A DNA stretch of 5,734 nucleotides from RGIG8748 sp045539515. Its GTDB lineage: Bacteria; Bacillota; Clostridia; UMGS1810. Made by a program: the position numbers and the translations under genes. The DNA lies in the NCBI GenBank assembly GCA_045539515.1, contig JAZQFN010000052.1, forward strand, positions 1 through 5,734, in the 5' to 3' direction. Shown in pieces: positions 1 through 4,901 of this stretch; the first letter of the stretch is position 1, and each line of letters opens with the position of its first letter. A model generated the notes under the pieces. The model searched no databases. It was not told where the DNA came from and saw only the letters and a program-made list of their open reading frames with translations.

Positions 1-25
1 GACTTGTCGAAACAAGTCGCTTTTT
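1..25 (+). terminator. Hairpin plus T-run, intrinsic-terminator-like
   Basis: A perfect 7-bp stem (GACTTGT at 1-7, ACAAGTC at 12-18) closes a CGAA tetraloop. GC and five T residues (21-25) follow, which is the layout of a Rho-independent terminator. It would end a + strand transcript entering from the left of the window. It runs directly into the TGAAAT hairpin array, so it may be the outer module of that repeat and not the terminator of a particular gene. Confidence 0.6.
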
Positions 26-28
26 CAA

Positions 29-196
29 TGAAATTTGCCTACGGCAAGTGAAATAGCTTCGCTATGAAATAAACTTCGTGTATGAAATATTGCTACGCAA
101 TATGAAAAGGCGAATTTTATTTCACTTTTTTCTGAAAGAAAAACATTTCATAATCCGTCAGGATTATTTCATATCGAGCTTAAGCGAGATATTTCA
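29..196. repeat. Array of short stem-loops with TGAAAT / ATTTCA spacers
   Basis: TGAAAT occurs at 29-34, 49-54, 65-70 and 83-88, with a variant TGAAAA at 103-108. Its reverse complement ATTTCA occurs at 119-124, 145-150, 166-171 and 191-196. Small hairpins sit between the spacers: TTGCC/GGCAA (35-47), TAGC/GCTA (54-64), an imperfect AAAC/GTGT (71-81), a 7-bp ATATTGC/GCAATAT (87-103), TTTTTCT/AGAAAAA (127-143), TAATCC/GGATTA (151-166) and ATATC/GATAT with a two-mismatch interior (171-192). Because left spacers are complementary to right spacers, the block is one large inverted repeat carrying side hairpins, able to form a branched cruciform or RNA. It has no open frame worth calling. I recall similar arrays in gut Clostridia but cannot verify that here. 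Its function is unknown; a non-autonomous mobile repeat or a structured RNA are both possible. Confidence 0.75.
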
Positions 197-353
197 TTAA
201 AAACTAAACCACATAATTATTAATCTGCCTTAGCAACAAAAAAGGGTACCCTTGGGTACTCTTTTTGTGTTGGCATAATTAGAGGGGACTTGAAGCCTAA
301 GAGGGCAAAAAGCGGTTTTGTGTAAATTGTCATATTTAAAATATTTTGTGCTA
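197..353. other. Non-coding spacer apart from the long hairpin
   Basis: This stretch between the hairpin array and the promoter contains no credible reading frame. Besides the long hairpin at 226-275, it holds two copies of CATAATTA (212-219 and 274-281) on either side of that hairpin. It also holds an AT-rich inverted repeat, TGTAAAT (321-327) with ATTTACA (353-359), whose right arm overlaps the -35 box. TAAATTGT appears twice (323-330 and 360-367). In such AT-rich DNA these short repeats may be chance. Confidence 0.5.
226..275. terminator. Long hairpin with flanking A and T tracts, possibly bidirectional terminator
   Basis: The core stem pairs 239-251 with 254-266 (AAAAAGGGTACCC against GGGTACTCTTTTT) with one G-T wobble; the innermost pair probably opens to give a four-base loop. 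Beyond a single bulged G at 267, CAACA (234-238) pairs with TGTTG (268-272). TGCC (226-229) can also pair with GGCA (272-275), in competition for base 272. A-tract before and T-tract after means it could terminate transcription on either strand. It probably insulates the promoter at 354-382 from upstream transcription. Confidence 0.65.
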
Positions 354-382
354 TTTACATAAATTGTTTCATTTGTTATAAT
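354..382 (+). promoter_or_regulatory. Sigma-A type promoter for the etfB-etfA-lctD unit
   Basis: TTTACA (354-359) and a perfect TATAAT (377-382) are separated by the optimal 17 bases. TG one base upstream of the -10 box (374-375) makes it an extended -10 promoter. Transcription should begin near 389, giving a leader of about 105 bases before the etfB start codon. The right arm of the short inverted repeat TGTAAAT/ATTTACA covers the -35 box, so a regulator could act there, but this is only suggestive. Confidence 0.75.
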
Positions 383-394
383 AAATCAAATAAG

Positions 395-438
395 TGTTTT
401 AAAATAGAGTTTTTTGTACACAGCTTTATTTTAAAACA
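395..438 (+). promoter_or_regulatory. Perfect 12-bp inverted repeat at the start of the mRNA leader
   Basis: TGTTTTAAAATA (395-406) is exactly complementary to TATTTTAAAACA (427-438). The pairing can continue inward through 407-409 with 424-426, including one wobble. The remaining loop contains the palindrome TGTACA (415-420). The repeat begins about six bases after the predicted start of transcription. It is either a 5' stem-loop of the mRNA (stability or antitermination role) or a downstream operator for a dimeric repressor. No T-run follows directly, so it is not a classic terminator. Confidence 0.6.
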
Positions 439-493
439 TCTTATTTTCAACTAATGTATCTACAAACACATTACTTGAAAAAGGAGAATACAA

Positions 494-1282
494 ATGAAAA
501 TCTTGGTTTGTGTTAAGCAGGTACCCGGCTCCAGCAATGTTGAAGTTGATCCGGTTACCGGTGTTCTCAAAAGAGACGGTATTCAAAGCAAAATGAATCC
601 CTACGATTTGTACGGCATTGAGCTTGCTCTATCTCTTGCGGAAAAGTACGACGGAACTGTGGAAACCATTACCATGGGTCCGCCTCAGGCAAAAGGCGTT
701 ATTATAGAATCGGTATGCATGGGTGCACAGAGCGGTACGGTGCTTTCCGACCGTAAATTTGCCGGTGCTGATGTGCTTGCTACTGCATATACTATTTCCC
801 AGGGTATCAGAAAGTGCGGAAATTTCGACCTTATAATCTGCGGTAAGCAGACTACCGATGGCGATACAGCTCAGGTGGGTGCAGAAGTTTCGGAATTTCT
901 CGGCTTGCCCAATGTGGCAAATGTGCTTTCTGTGGAGGAAATTAAGGACGGAAAGATTTATCTTACTGCCTCGCTTGACGAAAAAATAGTTAATATGTCT
1001 GTTAAGCTTCCCTGCCTTATATCTGTTGACGGAGATATTAATTCTCCAAGACTTCCTTCCTACAAGGTAAAGCAATCTATAACCGACGATGTGGTTAAGT
1101 TCATTTCCTTTGCGGATTTCATCGATCAGAACCCCGATAACTACGGACTTTCCGGTTCGGCTACTCAGGTGGAGAGAATCTTTCCGCCTGAAAAGAACAC
1201 CGAAAAACACATTATTTCCGGTGATGCAAAAAAACAGTCCGAAAGTCTTTACGGTCTTATATGCGACCGCAAGCTTATATAG
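494..1282 (+). CDS. etfB: Electron transfer flavoprotein beta subunit (EtfB/FixA)
   Basis: EtfB is the small subunit of the cytoplasmic electron transfer flavoprotein and forms a heterodimer with EtfA. In bifurcating or confurcating Etfs it holds the FAD that exchanges electrons with NAD(H). The 262-residue length is normal for the family. Visible family motifs are the N-terminal VCVKQVP (5-11), NPYDLYGIELAL (35-46), the nucleotide-binding signature GKQTTDGDTAQVG (117-129), RLPSYK (186-191) and VERIFPP near the end. The ATG at 494 is preceded by AAGGAG (481-486) with a 7-base gap. It is the first gene after the promoter at 354-382. Its TAG stop lies inside the Shine-Dalgarno of etfA, so the two are co-translated. 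DGDTAQVG in place of an AMP-only pocket fits the NADH-reactive Etf group, as expected from the next two genes; that assignment is inference from family knowledge. Confidence 0.95.
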   Translation: MKILVCVKQVPGSSNVEVDPVTGVLKRDGIQSKMNPYDLYGIELALSLAEKYDGTVETITMGPPQAKGVIIESVCMGAQSGTVLSDRKFAGADVLATAYTISQGIRKCGNFDLIICGKQTTDGDTAQVGAEVSEFLGLPNVANVLSVEEIKDGKIYLTASLDEKIVNMSVKLPCLISVDGDINSPRLPSYKVKQSITDDVVKFISFADFIDQNPDNYGLSGSATQVERIFPPEKNTEKHIISGDAKKQSESLYGLICDRKLI

Positions 1283-1294
1283 GAGGGTACGGCA

Positions 1295-2491
1295 ATGGGA
1301 AAACTTGTTATTAATCATGATAAAATCACTCCCGAAAAGGCAGATTCTCTTGTTAAGCTTTGTCCATTCGGTGCTATTTCTTATGAGGGTGGTAAGCTGG
1401 ACATTTCTTCCGCCTGCAAAATGTGCAAAATGTGCGTTAAAAAGGGTGAAGGTGCAGTTGAATATGTGGAGGAAGTGAAGGCAACTGTAGATAAGTCCCT
1501 TTGGTACGGAATCTGCGTGTATGTGGACCACTTTGGTGATAAGATTCACAGAGTTACATATGAGCTTTGCGGTAAAGCCCGTGAACTGAGCAAGGTTACA
1601 GGACAACCTGTGTATGCTCTTGTTATAGGAAGCGGTCTTGGGGAAGGTATCAACAAACTTCTTCACTACGGAGTAGACAAGGTGTTTGTATATGACGATA
1701 TCGCTTTTGAAGATTTTAAAATCGAACCCTACACTGCAGCTTTCTGCGATTTTATAAATAAGGTTAAGCCTTCATCCATACTGGTAGGAGCCACAAACCT
1801 CGGCAGACAGTTAGCACCAAGAGTTGCTGCAAGATGCAGAGCCGGTCTTACCGCAGACTGCACAGTTCTGGAAATGAAGGAAAATACCGACCTTGTGCAG
1901 ATACGCCCTGCCTTTGGCGGTAATATTATGGCTCAGATTATCTCCCCCGACACAAGACCTCAGTTCTGTACAGTCCGTTATAAGGTGTTTACAGAGCCCA
2001 AACCCACCAGGGACGCAACCGGTGAAATAGTTAAGATGGATTTATCTTCGGTAAACCTTGAGTCTGCCATAGAGATACTTTCTTCTCAAGATAAGCCCAA
2101 GGATATAGATATTTCCGAATCCGATGTATTAGTAGCTGTGGGCAGAGGTGCTATGACGGAAACTATGAGGTCTTATGCAGCAGAGCTTGCCGACCTTCTC
2201 GGCGGTGTTGTTGCCTGCACCCGTCCTTTGGTTGAAGGAAACATTTTTGACGCCAAGCATCAGATTGGTCTTTCCGGCAGAACAGTTAAGCCTAAATTTA
2301 TAATATGTCTCGGTATATCCGGTGCGGTTCAGTTTGCCGCAGGTATGAAGTCCTCGGATTGCATAGTTGCAATAAACACTGACAAAACTGCACCCATATT
2401 TGATGTGGCACACTATGCCATAGTAGGGGATGTTAACGAAATTGTGCCCCGTCTTATTGAAAAGATTAAGGAGGCAAAGGCAAATGTATAA
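1295..2491 (+). CDS. etfA: Electron transfer flavoprotein alpha subunit with N-terminal ferredoxin-like [4Fe-4S] domain
   Basis: This 398-residue EtfA (FixB) is longer than the usual 310-340 because of an N-terminal ferredoxin-like extension. In it, CPFGAI (C23) and CKMCKMC (C41, C44, C47) supply four cysteines, enough for one [4Fe-4S] cluster; the first half of a 2[4Fe-4S] ferredoxin has lost its own CxxCxxC. The Etf domain follows from about residue 68, with GATNLGRQLAPRVAAR (165-180), GLTADC (184-189) and RPAFGGN (204-210). The FAD domain shows GRG (283-285), CTRP (308-311), HQIGLSG (322-328), GISGAVQF (340-347) and AINTDKTAPIFDVAHYAIVGD (359-379, its Asp and APIF typical). Phe347 stands where mammalian ETF has His. 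The start has AGGAGGG (1281-1287) seven bases upstream, overlapping the etfB stop. The iron-sulfur domain should pass electrons between ferredoxin and the flavins, as in A. woodii LctC. Confidence 0.95.
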   Translation: MGKLVINHDKITPEKADSLVKLCPFGAISYEGGKLDISSACKMCKMCVKKGEGAVEYVEEVKATVDKSLWYGICVYVDHFGDKIHRVTYELCGKARELSKVTGQPVYALVIGSGLGEGINKLLHYGVDKVFVYDDIAFEDFKIEPYTAAFCDFINKVKPSSILVGATNLGRQLAPRVAARCRAGLTADCTVLEMKENTDLVQIRPAFGGNIMAQIISPDTRPQFCTVRYKVFTEPKPTRDATGEIVKMDLSSVNLESAIEILSSQDKPKDIDISESDVLVAVGRGAMTETMRSYAAELADLLGGVVACTRPLVEGNIFDAKHQIGLSGRTVKPKFIICLGISGAVQFAAGMKSSDCIVAINTDKTAPIFDVAHYAIVGDVNEIVPRLIEKIKEAKANV

Positions 2492-3878
2492 TAAAGTTAC
2501 AAATGATGATATACAAAAGCTCATATCCATCGTTGGTGAAGGTAATGTAATATGCGGTAATGAAATAAGCCCCGATTACGGTCATGATGAGCTTGGCGGC
2601 ATTGAAAAAATGCCCGAGGTTCTTGTAAGAGTTCATACCACTCAAGAAATTTCCGAGGTTATGAAGCTTGCCTATGAGAGGGTAATCCCCGTTACTGTTC
2701 GCGGAAGCGGTACAGGCCTTGTGGGTTCTGCTGTTCCTGTTGAGGGCGGTATCCTTATGGAAACAACCCGAATGAACAAAATACTAGAGCTTGACCCCGA
2801 TACTCTTACAGTTACCGTACAACCCGGTGTGCTTCTTATGGAACTTGCGGCATTTTGCGAAGAAAATGACTTTCTCTATCCACCAGACCCGGGCGAAAAG
2901 TCCGCTACCATAGGCGGTAATATTTCTACCAATGCCGGTGGTATGAGAGCCGTAAAGTACGGTGTTACCAGAGATTATGTAAGAGGACTTACCGTGGTAA
3001 TGCCCAATGGTGACATACAAACCCTTGGCGGTAAAATTGCAAAGAACAGCTCCGGCTACAGCTTAAAGGATCTTGTGGTAGGCTCCGAGGGTACACTTTG
3101 CATTATTACCGAGGCAATACTCAAACTCGTGCCTCTTCCCAAGATTTCCGTGAGTCTTCTTGTGCCTTTCTCGGATATGAAGAGTGCCATAGAGTCTGTA
3201 CCAAAGATTTTCGGTTCCAAGGTTACTCCCACAGCTATAGAATATATGTCCAGAGATACCATTCTTTTCTCGGAAAGCTATCTCGGAAAGAAATTCCCCG
3301 ACACAAAAAATGATGCCTATATTCTCCTTACCTTTGACGGCAACACCGATGCTCAGGTTGAGGCAGATATGAAGACAGTAGCTGACTTATGCCTTGAAAT
3401 CGGTGCTCTTGATGCATACATAGTGGATACGGAAGAACGCAAAAAAGCCGTGTGGTCTGCCCGTGGCGCTTTCCTTGAGGCAATTAAAGCATCCACTCCC
3501 GAAATGGATGAGTGCGATGTGGTAGTCCCCGTAAACAAGGTTGATGAATTTATAAAGTTTACCCACGCTCTTGCAGAGGAAATGAATGTCCGCATACCCA
3601 GCTTCGGACACGCAGGCGACGGCAACCTTCACATTTACATATGCCGTGATTCCCTTGATGACAAAGCCTGGGAGGAGATACTCAATAAATGCTTCGACCG
3701 TATGTACCAAAAGGCTGAAGAATTTGGCGGACTTGTGTCCGGCGAACACGGTATAGGCTACGCTAAAAAGGAATATCTCAAGAAGCAGTACGGCTCAACT
3801 CAGATTGAGCTTATGAAGGGTATTAAGGGTGTGTTTGACCCCAAAAATATTCTTAATCCCGGAAAGATTTGTTTCTGA
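2484..3878 (+). CDS. lctD: FAD-linked 2-hydroxyacid (lactate/glycolate) dehydrogenase, LctD/GlcD family
   Basis: A 464-residue flavoprotein of the FAD_binding_4 / FAD-oxidase C family, the usual length. It oxidises a 2-hydroxyacid, probably lactate to pyruvate, and hands electrons to EtfAB. FAD-binding half: RGSGTGLVG (73-81), PDPGEKSATIGGN with NAGG (134-153), KYG (158-160), SGYSLKDLVVGSEGTL (190-205). Catalytic and metal-binding C-terminal half: GHAGDGNLH (375-383) and SGEHGIG (419-425), then FDPKNILNPGK (451-461). The ATG at 2484 has AAGGAGG (2468-2474) nine bases upstream and overlaps the etfA stop by eight bases. An in-frame ATG at 2430 would only add 18 basic residues encoded inside etfA and lacks support. 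Direct linkage to etfB and Fd-type etfA matches lctBCD of A. woodii, where the enzyme couples to NAD+ and reduced ferredoxin. GlcD-like substrates such as glycolate or 2-hydroxyglutarate remain possible. Confidence 0.85.
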   Translation: MYNKVTNDDIQKLISIVGEGNVICGNEISPDYGHDELGGIEKMPEVLVRVHTTQEISEVMKLAYERVIPVTVRGSGTGLVGSAVPVEGGILMETTRMNKILELDPDTLTVTVQPGVLLMELAAFCEENDFLYPPDPGEKSATIGGNISTNAGGMRAVKYGVTRDYVRGLTVVMPNGDIQTLGGKIAKNSSGYSLKDLVVGSEGTLCIITEAILKLVPLPKISVSLLVPFSDMKSAIESVPKIFGSKVTPTAIEYMSRDTILFSESYLGKKFPDTKNDAYILLTFDGNTDAQVEADMKTVADLCLEIGALDAYIVDTEERKKAVWSARGAFLEAIKASTPEMDECDVVVPVNKVDEFIKFTHALAEEMNVRIPSFGHAGDGNLHIYICRDSLDDKAWEEILNKCFDRMYQKAEEFGGLVSGEHGIGYAKKEYLKKQYGSTQIELMKGIKGVFDPKNILNPGKICF

Positions 3879-3903
3879 AACAATAATTATAGGAAAAGTT
3901 TTT

Positions 3904-3920
3904 GAGATTTAAGAAATCTC
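3904..3920 (+). promoter_or_regulatory. Intercistronic stem-loop between lctD and the 2-hydroxyacid dehydrogenase gene
   Basis: GAGATTT (3904-3910) and AAATCTC (3914-3920) form a perfect 7-bp stem with an AAG loop in the 69-base gap. The following bases, CGTTTGTGTT, are T-rich but interrupted, so it would be at best a weak terminator. It may lower expression of the two downstream genes or act as an mRNA-stabilising end for the etfBA-lctD message. I saw no convincing promoter in the gap. Confidence 0.45.
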
Positions 3921-3947
3921 CGTTTGTGTTGTAAAGGAATAAATACT

Positions 3948-4901
3948 ATGAAAATATCAATTCTCGACAGACTTACCCTTGGCGAAGACTTGGACCTTTC
4001 CAAAGCATCCCGCTACGGCGAGGTTATCTGCCATGATGCCACAAGTCCCCAAGAGGTAGCAGAGCACATAGGCGATGCTGATGTGGTGTTTGTAAACAAG
4101 GTAAAGCTTAATGAATCAAACCTTTCCACCGCCACCAACTTAAAGCTTATATGCGAGGCTGCCACAGGCTACGACAACATAGACCTTGAATACTGCAGAA
4201 AAAGGGACATTGCGGTGTGCAATGTGCCGGGCTACTCTGTGTACAGCGTGGCGCAGGTTACCGTGTCTATGGTGCTTTATCTTGTAAATCACCTTAAAGA
4301 GTATATGGGTTATACCTCAGACGGAAGCTATTCCAAAGGCGGTTGTGCCAATATACTTACTCCGGTTTATCATGAGCTTCTGGGCAAAACCTGGGGCATA
4401 GTTGGCTATGGCGGCATAGGGTCCCGGGTAGGTGAGATAGCCAAAGCACTTGGCTGTAATGTGCTTGCCTACAAGAGAACACCCATTGAAGGTGTTAACT
4501 GTACCGATATAGATACTCTCATAGAAAACAGCGACATTATTACAATTCACATACCATTAAGTGATAAAACAGAGAACCTCATAAACGAAGAACGTATTTT
4601 AAAAATGAAGAAAAATGCCATTGTGGTAAACACCGCAAGAGGTTTGGTGACAGACGAAATTGCTCTGTGCAAAGCACTGAAAGATGGCAGAATAGCAGGT
4701 TTGGGGTCGGATGTTTATTCCAAAGAACCATTTGACGAAGAAAGTCCGTTTTTTGATATAAAAGATTACCCCAATGTGTGCCTTACACCTCATATGGCTT
4801 GGGGTAGCATTGAGGCAAGAGAAAGATGTTTTACCGAGATGCTCCTTAATATGGAAGCGTATTTTGGGGGCAAGGAAAGAAACAGAGTGGATTTATTATG
4901 A
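3948..4901 (+). CDS. D-isomer-specific 2-hydroxyacid dehydrogenase (NAD(P)-dependent), glycerate/hydroxypyruvate-reductase-like
   Basis: A 317-residue cytoplasmic oxidoreductase that reversibly reduces a 2-keto acid to a D-2-hydroxyacid. The family is clear. The substrate-domain segment ATGYDNID (72-79) is followed by the Rossmann motif GYGGIG (153-158). The catalytic trio is Arg231 in NTARG, Glu260 in SKEP and His282 in TPH. Length is typical. Seventeen residues after the last Gly of the motif, the position usually held by Asp in NAD-specific members is Lys176 (AYKRTP), which suggests NADPH preference or mixed use. The start chosen is ATG 3948 with AAAGGA (3933-3938) nine bases upstream; an upstream TTG at 3924 adds eight residues, and its extension would run through that ribosome site. 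Overall it resembles glycerate dehydrogenase/hydroxypyruvate reductase (HprA-like), but D-lactate, glyoxylate or branched 2-keto acids cannot be excluded. Lying behind lctD, it may share a 2-hydroxyacid with it. Confidence 0.85.
   Translation: MKISILDRLTLGEDLDLSKASRYGEVICHDATSPQEVAEHIGDADVVFVNKVKLNESNLSTATNLKLICEAATGYDNIDLEYCRKRDIAVCNVPGYSVYSVAQVTVSMVLYLVNHLKEYMGYTSDGSYSKGGCANILTPVYHELLGKTWGIVGYGGIGSRVGEIAKALGCNVLAYKRTPIEGVNCTDIDTLIENSDIITIHIPLSDKTENLINEERILKMKKNAIVVNTARGLVTDEIALCKALKDGRIAGLGSDVYSKEPFDEESPFFDIKDYPNVCLTPHMAWGSIEARERCFTEMLLNMEAYFGGKERNRVDLL

Noticed and set aside
29..196. CRISPR array
   Set aside because: The repeated unit is only 6 bases, intervals are 16-26 bases, the segments between are self-complementary, and orientation flips midway.
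327..356. Second promoter with TTGTCA as -35
   Set aside because: At 16-18 bases downstream there is no acceptable -10 box, while the 354-382 promoter is far better.
389..493. Known riboswitch in the etfB leader
   Set aside because: The leader is only about 105 bases, mostly AT-rich, with one inverted repeat and no recognisable conserved core of a ligand-binding class.
1089..1478. Plus-strand 129-codon frame bridging etfB and etfA
   Set aside because: It is out of frame with both clear genes, has no ribosome site, and its composition is typical of a shadow frame.
629..1666. Minus-strand open frame of 345 codons opposite etfB and etfA
   Set aside because: Its translation is Cys/His/Phe-rich without family motifs, and it lies opposite two unmistakable genes; it is a codon-bias shadow.
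2430..2483. Longer N-terminus for the lctD product starting at 2430
   Set aside because: The extra 18 residues are the alternative reading of the etfA end. The ATG at 2484 has a full AAGGAGG at the right distance, and family alignment starts there.
3924..3947. TTG start giving a longer 2-hydroxyacid dehydrogenase
   Set aside because: The eight added residues would be translated through the AAAGGA ribosome site, and the ATG at 3948 begins the normal family N-terminus (MKISILD).
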